Below the pieces are notes generated by a model. That model did not search any database and was not told the DNA's origin. It worked only from the letters and a program-made list of their open reading frames with translations. A program made the position numbers and the translations under genes. Below, in pieces: positions 50,926-58,869 of a stretch of 64,000 bases of DNA. The stretch is from positions 1 to 64,000 of the forward strand of contig DAOUPT010000011.1 of the NCBI GenBank assembly GCA_030626025.1, in the 5' to 3' direction. This DNA comes from Anderseniella sp. GTDB lineage: Bacteria; Pseudomonadota; Alphaproteobacteria; Rhizobiales; Aestuariivirgaceae. Position 1 is the stretch's first letter. Every line of letters begins with the position of its first letter.

Positions 50926-52064
50926 GACATTACCTCTTTAACAGCCGCTTGCAATTCATCGGGCGTAATCACTTCACCGTCAATTCTGTTAACCCGGTGA
51001 ACTTCGGGTTTACCGGCACATATACGCTCAATTTCCAGCACCAGCTGCCCGGCATTCATTTCAGCCACAATAATCGCCTTGGCATTTCCGGTGACCTTCT
51101 TATAGGCAGCCTCTGGAAACGGCCACATGGTAATAGGTCGAAACAACCCGACTTTGACGCCTTGCGACCGCAAATTTTTAACCGCCTTATGCGCCGCGCG
51201 GGCCGTAATACCAAAGGCAGTTATAATGACATCTGCATCCTCACACATCACTGCTTCATAGGATTCAATCAGCTCAGCATGATGATCAAGCTTGTCCAGA
51301 AGCCGTGTAACCGCATGCTCGGCTTTTTCCGGCACCTGCGTCGGGAACCCGCGATCATCATGGGTCAGCCCTGTGGTGTGAACACGATAGCCATCGCCTG
51401 GCCGCGCCATCGGCGGCACCAGATCATCGGTATCGGCATAGGGTAGAAAATCCTTGGCATCACCACTTGCCCATTTGCGATCAATCAACTGATCATCATC
51501 AGGCGTGGTTAATTCAATGGTTTCCAGCAGATGCCCGATAATTTCATCATACAGCACCACAACCGGCACCCGCAAACGTTCAGACAGATTGAAAGCCCGA
51601 ATGGTTTCAGAATAAATCTCACCAACCGAAGCCGGTGTCAAAACGATGATCGGGTGATCACCATGAGTGCCCCAACGCGCCTGCATAATGTCGCCTTGCC
51701 CCGGACGGGTCGGCATGCCGGTCGATGGCCCGCCGCGCATGACATTGGCGATCACGCAAGGGGTTTCGGTCATTGCCGCATAGCCAAGATTTTCCTGCTT
51801 GAGCGAAAACCCCGGCCCGCTGGTCGCCGTCATCGATTTAACCCCGCCAAGCGAAGCCCCGATGGTCGCGGCCATGGAGGCAATCTCATCTTCCATCTGG
51901 ACAAAAGTCCCGCCGACCTTTGGCAATTCACCGGCCAGTCTCTCAGCGATCTCAGAGGATGGCGTAATCGGATAGCCAGCAAAAAACCGGCACCCCGCAG
52001 CAATCGCCCCAAGCGCACAGGCCGCATTGCCCTGAACATTTTCACGTTTTGTAACAGCCAACAC
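50922..52064 (-). CDS. korA: 2-oxoacid:ferredoxin oxidoreductase, alpha subunit
   Basis: The 380-residue alpha subunit shows GNAACALGAIAAGCRFFAGYPITPSSEIAERL, MEDEIASMAATIGASLGG, TATSGPGFSLKQENLGYAAMTETPCVI, and VFLYDEI-like VVLYDEIIGH. It pairs with the TPP subunit to form the active site. The assignment as 2-oxoglutarate versus branched-chain enzyme is not certain from sequence alone. It follows the IorB-like gene by 5 bp. Confidence 0.9.
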   Translation of the reverse strand: MLAVTKRENVQGNAACALGAIAAGCRFFAGYPITPSSEIAERLAGELPKVGGTFVQMEDEIASMAATIGASLGGVKSMTATSGPGFSLKQENLGYAAMTETPCVIANVMRGGPSTGMPTRPGQGDIMQARWGTHGDHPIIVLTPASVGEIYSETIRAFNLSERLRVPVVVLYDEIIGHLLETIELTTPDDDQLIDRKWASGDAKDFLPYADTDDLVPPMARPGDGYRVHTTGLTHDDRGFPTQVPEKAEHAVTRLLDKLDHHAELIESYEAVMCEDADVIITAFGITARAAHKAVKNLRSQGVKVGLFRPITMWPFPEAAYKKVTGNAKAIIVAEMNAGQLVLEIERICAGKPEVHRVNRIDGEVITPDELQAAVKEVMS

Positions 52065-52069
52065 TAGCC

Positions 52070-52978
52070 CTAAGCCTCCATCATCCGTGTTTGCACAACC
52101 GGATTTTCCGGCGCCCGAATTTTATGTACCTTGATGGCAAAATCCGGGCACAACCATTCACATATCCGGCAGCCTGTACAATCGTCGGGACGCGGGAAGG
52201 TGACGATCTGCTCGTCATTCAATTCAAGACATTTCTGCGGGCACATGCGTACGCAAATATCGCAGCCCTTGCACCATTGCGGTACGATATCGACTTCATT
52301 GCGCAAAATAGCCCGCGAAACCGGCACCGGCGCACAAATCGCCCCGTCATCAGGCACGCTTGCCGTTTTCACCCATTCACGCCCGGCAACAAAAGCCTGC
52401 CGGTTGATGTCAATAGATGCCGGCGGCACAAATTTGGTAATGATCTCGAGCCAGTCTTCACTGTCAAAATCAAACGCCGTCGATAAAATCCCCAGCAAAA
52501 TCGTGTTGGCCGCCCGTTCATTGCCAAGCGCGCGGGCTTTTCCCGCTGCATCAACCGCATAACCCTGACTGACCTTGCCCAATATCTCTGCCGGGGTTTC
52601 ACGCGAATAAACCGGCTCCTGATCCCGGCCCCGATTACGGCAGGCAAAGGGGGGAATAATTGTCTGAGTATCGGAAATAAACGTACCGGTGTGCGGCCGC
52701 AGCTGCCCGAGCCAGCGCATGCCCTCGGCCCATTCAAGCGCCACAATCACATCGGCTTCACCATCTGGAATGGTTGGCGAATGCACTTTTTCACCGAAGC
52801 GCACATGACTGAACACCGCCCCGCCGCGCTTGGCCATACCGTGCACCTCAGACTGCTTGACCTCAAAACCCTGACGTTGACAAAGCAACGCCAGCACTTT
52901 GGAGATCATAATAACGCCCTGACCGCCAACCCCGACGATCAGCACATTGGTAACTGGATTTTTCATCATTGCGCCCAT
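52070..52978 (-). CDS. iorB: IorB-like gamma domain fused to a 2[4Fe-4S] ferredoxin
   Basis: The 302-residue protein combines an N-terminal POR gamma domain of indolepyruvate oxidoreductase beta type (VLIVGVGGQGVIMISKVLALL, SEVHGMAKRGGAVFSHVRFG, ALEWAEGMRWL) with a C-terminal bacterial ferredoxin domain carrying two clusters (CKGCDICVRMCP and CTGCRICEWLCP). The usual IorB lacks such a ferredoxin. The fusion may supply the electron carrier, or the KorD role, for both enzymes of the operon. Its start touches the stop of iorA. Confidence 0.87.
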   Translation of the reverse strand: MGAMMKNPVTNVLIVGVGGQGVIMISKVLALLCQRQGFEVKQSEVHGMAKRGGAVFSHVRFGEKVHSPTIPDGEADVIVALEWAEGMRWLGQLRPHTGTFISDTQTIIPPFACRNRGRDQEPVYSRETPAEILGKVSQGYAVDAAGKARALGNERAANTILLGILSTAFDFDSEDWLEIITKFVPPASIDINRQAFVAGREWVKTASVPDDGAICAPVPVSRAILRNEVDIVPQWCKGCDICVRMCPQKCLELNDEQIVTFPRPDDCTGCRICEWLCPDFAIKVHKIRAPENPVVQTRMMEA

Positions 52979-54792
52979 TAATTCGGCACCGGACGGATGC
53001 CATCAACCGGACAAACCTGCGTACAGATCGAGCAGCCGATACATTTTGTCGGATCAATTTTGATCTTGTGCTGACCATCATACATTTCATCATCCCAGGT
53101 AATCGCCGGGCAACCGAGATTCATACAAGACTGACAGGCGGTGCACTTGTCAGTACGCACCGCAACCGGTTCACCCTTGATCCGCATCGGGTCAAGCACA
53201 CAAGGCCGGTTGGAGATAACCACCGAAACACCGCGATACAACGTTGCCTCACGCACGGTTTTAAACAGTTTTCCCACGTCATAACTGTCAACTTCACGGA
53301 TCCATTCCACCCCGATCGCCTTGCACATCTCGGCAAAATTAATCCGCGGCGTTTCAACCCCGCGAATGCTCTGGCCGGTGCCCGCATGATGCTGGCCACC
53401 AGTCATGGCGGTGATGTGATTATCGAGCAAAAGAACCGTAATATTAGCCTTGCTGTAAACCGCATCAATCAGTGGCGTGATGCCGGAATGCAAAAAGGTT
53501 GAATCGCCAATGGTGGCAACAATCGGTCGGGTCTCATTACCCGAACGGGCCATACCAACCGCATTGCCAATCGAGCAGCCCATGGCAACCGTGGTGTGGA
53601 TAGCATGCAATGGCTCAATCGCTGCCAACGTATAGCAGCCAATGTCCCCGGCAACCCGGGCATTAACCCCGTTCAGCGCCATATAGGTTGTAATATGCGG
53701 ACAACCGGCACATAGCAGCGGCGGTCGGGCAATTGCTTCAGCCGTAATCGGTGCAGGCCGCCCCTCACCTTCAAGAAAACCACATTCCTCAAAGCCTTGA
53801 CGGACCAGCGATGGCGATAATTCACCCTGGCGGGAAAAATACTTTTTACCTTCGATTTTAAAACCAGCCACTTTCAACTGATCTTCTACCACCGGCTCCA
53901 GTTCTTCAACCACTACAACCTGATCAACCGAGGCTATAAATTTCTCAATGGTTTCTATCGCCAGCGGAAACGACGAAGCAAGTTTCAGAACGCTGGCCTC
54001 AGGCAAAACTTCTTCAACATAAGTCGACACCAGCCCGACGGTAATCACGCCAACTTTTTTCGACCGCTTCTGCCATGTGTTGAGATCGCTGGCATCAAAA
54101 TATTCACCAAGCAGCCTTTCGCGTTCAATAACCTTGGGGTGTCGGGCTTTGGCGTGGGTCGGGATCATGACATTTTTTGAAATGTCATTGATAAATTCTT
54201 TCGCATCGGGTTCCTGGCGAATGCCCTGAATGACCACCGAGCGAGTATGTGACAGTCGCGTGGTGCCGCGCACGATAACCGGGGTATCAAACTGCTCTGA
54301 AATATCAAAAGCGATGCGAGTGAAATCCAGCGCTTCCTGCCCGTCCGCCGGTTCCAGTATCGGTACCGAGGCAAATTTGGCAAAAATCCGCGTGTCTTGC
54401 TCATTCTGCGAAGAATGAATGCCTGGATCATCACAAACCGCCAACACCAGCGCGCCGTTTACCCCGATATAACTTTGCGACATCAAACTGTCCGATGCCA
54501 CATTCAGCCCCACATGCTTCATCGAGCAAAAAGCCCTGACGCCGGAAAAAGACGCGCCAATGGCAATATCAAGCGCGGTTTTTTCGTTGGTCGCCCATTC
54601 AGCACTGAGATCTTCAACAGGATACTTAGCCAGATTCTCCATAATCTCGGTTGAAGGTGTCCCCGGATAGGCCGCACAAACCCTGGCCCCGGCCTCCCAC
54701 ACACCCCGTGCAATAGCTTCGTTACCCATCATCGGATAGGACTTAACCGATTGTTTTTCAGGTATTAAATTAGCTTCAGACAACTGATCCAT
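52978..54792 (-). CDS. iorA: Indolepyruvate ferredoxin oxidoreductase, alpha subunit
   Basis: The 604-residue protein has the pyrimidine-binding half (MMGNEAIARGVWEAGARVCAAYPGTPSTEIMENL), a TPP half (GDIGCYTL ... GDSTFLHSGITPLIDAVYSKANITVLLLDNHITAMTGGQ) and a C-terminal ferredoxin-like end with CTACQSCMNLGCP and CIGCSICTQVCPV. IorA oxidises aryl pyruvates from aromatic amino acids. The gene is the first of the operon iorA-iorB-korA-korB-korC. A 272-bp AT-rich region separates it from the divergent peroxiredoxin gene. Confidence 0.92.
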   Translation of the reverse strand: MDQLSEANLIPEKQSVKSYPMMGNEAIARGVWEAGARVCAAYPGTPSTEIMENLAKYPVEDLSAEWATNEKTALDIAIGASFSGVRAFCSMKHVGLNVASDSLMSQSYIGVNGALVLAVCDDPGIHSSQNEQDTRIFAKFASVPILEPADGQEALDFTRIAFDISEQFDTPVIVRGTTRLSHTRSVVIQGIRQEPDAKEFINDISKNVMIPTHAKARHPKVIERERLLGEYFDASDLNTWQKRSKKVGVITVGLVSTYVEEVLPEASVLKLASSFPLAIETIEKFIASVDQVVVVEELEPVVEDQLKVAGFKIEGKKYFSRQGELSPSLVRQGFEECGFLEGEGRPAPITAEAIARPPLLCAGCPHITTYMALNGVNARVAGDIGCYTLAAIEPLHAIHTTVAMGCSIGNAVGMARSGNETRPIVATIGDSTFLHSGITPLIDAVYSKANITVLLLDNHITAMTGGQHHAGTGQSIRGVETPRINFAEMCKAIGVEWIREVDSYDVGKLFKTVREATLYRGVSVVISNRPCVLDPMRIKGEPVAVRTDKCTACQSCMNLGCPAITWDDEMYDGQHKIKIDPTKCIGCSICTQVCPVDGIRPVPN

Positions 54793-55064
54793 TGCCTCTC
54801 CCTCCTGTTGTTCCGTCAGCGAGCATCCTCATTGTCTGTCATCGACCGGACGACTGATCGCGCAATACAAGCACAACAGCGTCTATCAGAAATTGATTTG
54901 GGTCAACCCAACCATGGTCTAAACAGGCGGGGCGTTAGATTAATCGGTTTTTACGATTATATTTGTAATTTTATATCGTTTATTTATCTTCAAATCTTCA
55001 TGTATTAGAAATGTCTAATATAAACGGTTTGTCAAACAACGGCAGCCAAAACGAGGACTGAACA

Positions 55065-55709
55065 ATGACCGAAACAACTCAAACCTCAATGCCCCGCCTG
55101 AATGAACAAGCTCCGGCATTTGAAGCCAAAACCACCCACGGCATGAAAACCAATGCTGATTACAAAGGCAAATGGCTGGTGCTGTTCTCGCACCCGGCCG
55201 ATTTTACCCCGGTTTGCACCACTGAATTCATGGCCTTTGCCAAAGCTGCAGACAAATTTGCCGAACTCAATACAGAACTGCTGGGCCTTTCCATCGACAG
55301 CATTTTCTCCCACATCGCCTGGGAACAAAACATCAAGCAAAACTTCGGTGTCGAAATTCCATTCCCGATCATCGCTGACCTCGATATGAAAGTTGCCAAT
55401 GCCTATGGTATGATTCAACCCGGTGCCTCTGACACCTCGGCCGTGCGCGCCACCTTCATCATCGACCCGCAAGGCGTCTTGCGTGCCATGGTCTATTACC
55501 CAATGACCAATGGCCGCTCAATCGATGAATTCCTGCGCCTGATAACCGCCTTGCAGACATCTGACGAACACGGCATCGCCACTCCTGAAAACTGGCACAA
55601 GGGCGAAAAAGTAATCGTCCCGCCACCTGCCACCAGCCAGGAAGCCGACGCCCGCCGCGATGCAGGTTATGAATACACCGATTGGTATTTCTCACAAAAA
55701 AGTCTGTAA
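55065..55709 (+). CDS. Peroxiredoxin, 1-Cys Prx6 type
   Basis: The 214-residue thiol peroxidase has the peroxidatic Cys at about residue 51 in HPADFTPVCTTEF and the Prx6-type C-terminal extension (GEKVIVPPPATSQEADARRDAGYEYTDWYF). No second conserved Cys is present, so it works as a 1-Cys enzyme that needs an external reductant. It is divergent from the oxygen-sensitive ferredoxin oxidoreductase operon, which may be relevant. A terminator hairpin follows at 55726. Confidence 0.92.
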   Translation: MTETTQTSMPRLNEQAPAFEAKTTHGMKTNADYKGKWLVLFSHPADFTPVCTTEFMAFAKAADKFAELNTELLGLSIDSIFSHIAWEQNIKQNFGVEIPFPIIADLDMKVANAYGMIQPGASDTSAVRATFIIDPQGVLRAMVYYPMTNGRSIDEFLRLITALQTSDEHGIATPENWHKGEKVIVPPPATSQEADARRDAGYEYTDWYFSQKSL

Positions 55710-55725
55710 ATTAACAAACCCAAGC

Positions 55726-55753
55726 AACCCGCGCTCACACGAACGCGGGTTGT
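55726..55753 (+). terminator. Rho-independent-like terminator after the peroxiredoxin gene
   Basis: CAACCCGCG and CGCGGGTTG form a perfect 9-bp stem with a 10-nt loop 17 bp after the stop. The stem extends further with GC/GC pairs, and a short T-rich stretch follows (TTGCATAAGTTT). Confidence 0.65.
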
Positions 55754-55833
55754 TGCATAAGTTTAACTAAAATAGCCAACAACCACCGCGAACCCTGGCC
55801 TATTATGGTGCTCATGAACTAACCCATGTCACC

Positions 55834-56124
55834 ATGTCGCAAAAACTTGGCTGGATCAGGTTCCACCTGATGCCGAAATGGATTCGCGAAGGTCTGCCTG
55901 ATTATGTAGCAATGCCCAAACAAAGCGCCGCATCACTGTATAACAAAATAGGCCAGCGAGATGCCGACCTTGCCATGATCAAAGCCCACGGTGCTTATCC
56001 GCCTTACAGGCTGCTGGTAACATATTTTCTCGATCAGGCGCACTGGACACTTGATCAGCTCATGGCCAGCAATCTAACCCTCAACCAAGCCCGCGCCATA
56101 GCCTTCAAAGCGCTGGACTCCTGA
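55834..56124 (+). CDS. Small hypothetical protein (96 aa)
   Basis: The 96-residue protein is helical with a basic, aromatic N-terminal half (KLGWIRFHLMPKWIREGLPDYVAMPKQ) and a C-terminal segment LDQAHWTLDQLMASNLTLNQARAIAFKAL. No signal or membrane helix is seen. I do not recognise a family. The frame and codon use look coding, but the Shine-Dalgarno is weak. A 290-bp stretch without genes follows before the LicC-like gene. Confidence 0.55.
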   Translation: MSQKLGWIRFHLMPKWIREGLPDYVAMPKQSAASLYNKIGQRDADLAMIKAHGAYPPYRLLVTYFLDQAHWTLDQLMASNLTLNQARAIAFKALDS

Positions 56125-56415
56125 TCAGGCAACAAACACCAACGTCTGCTGTGCGGACTTTGCAGACTTTAGAAACCTAACACTGAGTGACCGGTTCTGA
56201 CCCACAACAGCCGCTGGATTTTTGAAAGAAAAATTGCAGTTTTGCCTTACTCCATTTACCCTACTAGCCAAAGGCAACGTGATCGAATAGATTGATGCAA
56301 GCATTTCAAAATTGCATCCTCACTCTTCTATATAGGACCGCTTGCTACGTTGCGTGGCACTCTCATGGCGCGGACCTTCCCTCGCCGTGTTGGATGTTGC
56401 TGTGGAGAATAGTAT

Positions 56416-57222
56416 ATGAAGGTAATCATGCTGGCAGCCGGGGTGGGTGTCCGACTTGAAAATCTGGATACGAAACCACCACCGAAGATTTTACTGCGCT
56501 TCGGGGGCAAATCTTTGCTGCAATACCATATCGAAATTCTCAGGCGACTCGGCATAAACGAGTTGGTGCTTGGCGTTGGATATCACCATCAGGATATCGA
56601 GCAGGAGATTGCTGCCCTTGGGGCAGAAGATTTTGTGCGAACCGTGTTCAACAAAGATTTTCAAGAGGGCAGCATTATCACCTTGTGGACCCTTCGCGAT
56701 GAATTGTGTTGCGAAAACCAGGTTTTGTTGATGGATGCCGACGTCCTCTACTGCGAAGAACTGTTAAAGCGTCTCGTTAACTCACGACACAAGAACTGCC
56801 TTCTCATTGATCGTAATTTCGAGCCGGGTGATGAGCCTGTAAAAGTATGCGTCCGGGATGATGAGATCGTCGAGTTCCGCAAATGGCTAAGCGCAGATTT
56901 CGATTTTTGTGGTGAATCTGTGGGGTTTTTCAAGCTATCAGCTGAGGTGGCCAGGAAGGTCATCCTACAGACACAGCTCTATTTACGTCTGGGCCGCCGC
57001 AACGAGCCTTACGAAGAGACTATCCGCGATGTTCTGCTAACCTCACCACGCGGCACATTCGCATTTGAAGATATCACCGGCATGCCTTGGACCGAGATCG
57101 ATTTTGCCGCCGATGTCGAGCGCGCCAATAACGAAGTCCTGCCACGTATTCTGATGGTGCAGGACAATCGCTGCGCGGAAACGACAACTAAACGAAACAT
57201 GGGCGAAAGCGAGACACTATAG
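56416..57222 (+). CDS. LicC-like nucleotidyltransferase (phosphocholine/phosphoethanolamine cytidylyltransferase candidate)
   Basis: The 268-residue enzyme has the NTP-transferase signature VIMLAAGVGVRLENLDTKPPPKILLRFGGKSLL, the metal Asp in LLMDADVLYCEELL, and a C-terminal TEIDFAADVERA. The sequence GVGVRLENLD in place of the common GxGxRL(G/R)PLT resembles LicC/choline-phosphate cytidylyltransferases. It lies 2 bp before a LicD-like gene. The pair suggests activation of a small alcohol phosphate and its transfer to a surface glycan. It is distinct from the similar gene at 33808. Confidence 0.8.
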   Translation: MKVIMLAAGVGVRLENLDTKPPPKILLRFGGKSLLQYHIEILRRLGINELVLGVGYHHQDIEQEIAALGAEDFVRTVFNKDFQEGSIITLWTLRDELCCENQVLLMDADVLYCEELLKRLVNSRHKNCLLIDRNFEPGDEPVKVCVRDDEIVEFRKWLSADFDFCGESVGFFKLSAEVARKVILQTQLYLRLGRRNEPYEETIRDVLLTSPRGTFAFEDITGMPWTEIDFAADVERANNEVLPRILMVQDNRCAETTTKRNMGESETL

Positions 57223-57224
57223 CC

Positions 57225-58532
57225 ATGATTGGCATCGAAACAATACTGACCAACCAGGTGATTTCCGCTCTGACCGCCTCTGCCTTTTACCTTGCTACCT
57301 ATCTATCCTTTGTCCGCCTCTTGAGGCATCCACGAAATTGGAATCCTCCGACCTTGCCGTCGGCACTGGTGACGGTAGGTTTCGCGATCATCACGGTGGC
57401 TCATATATCATTTTCCTCCCAAGGTTTCGACCTGCCGGCGTTCGTGCTATCGGCTGGTTTTATCGCTGGATTGTTCAGGATTATTGCCGCTCCTGCCATC
57501 GTCTTCAAGCCGGGTGCGCCCCGACCTATCGTTGAGTTCCTGGCCAAACACGGGGAATACGCGGGCTTATGGATGGTTCTGCCCGCTATCGTCGTTGGCT
57601 ATGCGCTACCAGACGCCAAACTCTATGGTCTGTTAGTGACTGCCACGGCCATTGAACTGGCGTGGTTTCTTCGGCACAGGGGGATGGGGCAAAGGCGATC
57701 ATATCCTCTGGTAGGGCGCGACCTGCTGGTTCTGAAGACGCAAGCGAAGGGTGACATTGAGGGTTTTGCGAAACGGCATGGTATACGGGAACTGGAGCTA
57801 TCGCCCGATGGCAGCGTCAACTGGCTTGGTTGCAACAAAGATACTCACCCTTGCCCGTTCAATCTTTATCTCAATCGCCTTGGTCTCAATACAGCTCCAT
57901 GTTGTCGCGAGCACATGAAGGAGCTGAGCAATTTTGTCATTGCCTGCCTGCAAGATATGGGCGCCGAACATTGGCTGGACGGTGGAAGCCTGTTGGGGGC
58001 TGTGCGGGAGAACGGCGCACTCCTTGCCTGGGAGGACGATGTCGATATCTCTGTCTTGCTTGACGGGGAAACGACCTGGGAGTCGCTTACCGCTACCATT
58101 TCCAAACGCGGCGCGCAGGAGGGTTATTATGTCGATGTATTTGAAACGAAACGATGCTTCGCAATCTCCTATGACCCACCAAAAACATGGCCATTCCATT
58201 GGGAGCGCAACCGAATGCGGGGTGAAATAAGGCTCGACCTCGTGACCTTTCGGCATGCAATGAGCGGGGCTCAGTCAGTACTGGAGAGACAAAACCTCAA
58301 GGGCGCTATGCCGGTGATGGAGAGTGGATGGCACGGTGTGCCCAAAGAGATTATACTTCCAACCTCGACAATTAATTTTCTCGGTGATGACATCTCCTGC
58401 CCGAACCAGCCGGACGCTTTTCTGCGCATTCTTTATGGTGATTTTGAAAAAATCGAACTTACCTACGTTGATGCCGATGCCGCCAGAGCTCGCGCCGAAA
58501 TTGACACGGTCGACGATATGTTGGTCCGGTAG
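57225..58532 (+). CDS. Membrane protein with C-terminal LicD-type phosphotransferase domain
   Basis: The 435-residue protein starts with about five predicted transmembrane helices (residues 10-150) and ends with a LicD/FKRP-like domain. The key motif is LDGGSLLGAVRENGALLAWEDDVDISVLL (about residues 250-280), where the acidic DDVD binds metal. LicD enzymes transfer phosphocholine or related groups from CDP-carriers to glycans. The fusion with an N-terminal membrane part is less usual than stand-alone LicD. The LicC-like gene is 2 bp upstream. The acceptor is unknown; no glycan cluster is near. Confidence 0.8.
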   Translation: MIGIETILTNQVISALTASAFYLATYLSFVRLLRHPRNWNPPTLPSALVTVGFAIITVAHISFSSQGFDLPAFVLSAGFIAGLFRIIAAPAIVFKPGAPRPIVEFLAKHGEYAGLWMVLPAIVVGYALPDAKLYGLLVTATAIELAWFLRHRGMGQRRSYPLVGRDLLVLKTQAKGDIEGFAKRHGIRELELSPDGSVNWLGCNKDTHPCPFNLYLNRLGLNTAPCCREHMKELSNFVIACLQDMGAEHWLDGGSLLGAVRENGALLAWEDDVDISVLLDGETTWESLTATISKRGAQEGYYVDVFETKRCFAISYDPPKTWPFHWERNRMRGEIRLDLVTFRHAMSGAQSVLERQNLKGAMPVMESGWHGVPKEIILPTSTINFLGDDISCPNQPDAFLRILYGDFEKIELTYVDADAARARAEIDTVDDMLVR

Positions 58533-58869
58533 GTGACGCAAATGGACTTGATCACCCCGTCATACCTGGAATACTGGGCATGGCACCGCTAGCGAAGAAA
58601 GTGACTTCGAGCGAGCCGTGTCCGCCATGGTCTGAAGTTTGAGTTGAATCCACGCCGGCGAAGTCGATCATGTCGCCTGTTGGCACGAACTGCCGTATAG
58701 AATTGCAAAACGAACGACTGCAAAGGGCTCAAAGCAGCCTTCCAGTTGTCGCAAAAGCCATTGATGACGTTGAAAAACGGGCCGTTTTGAGCATCTTTAC
58801 TCACGGTTGTCGGGTCTTTCAACAGCGTCAATGGTTTTTACAACATCACCAAACCTTCACAATGCCCGA
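58533..58869. other. Intergenic stretch with a possible decayed gene 3' end
   Basis: No intact gene is seen in these 337 bp between licD-like and htpG. On the minus strand, bases from about 58690 to 58550 give an open, codon-like stretch (RQFVPTGDMIDFAGVDSTQ, then SDHGGHGSLEVTFFASG) that ends in a TGA and has no start or body. It could be the remnant of a lost gene. I do not recognise the family. No insertion-sequence ends are visible. Confidence 0.3.
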
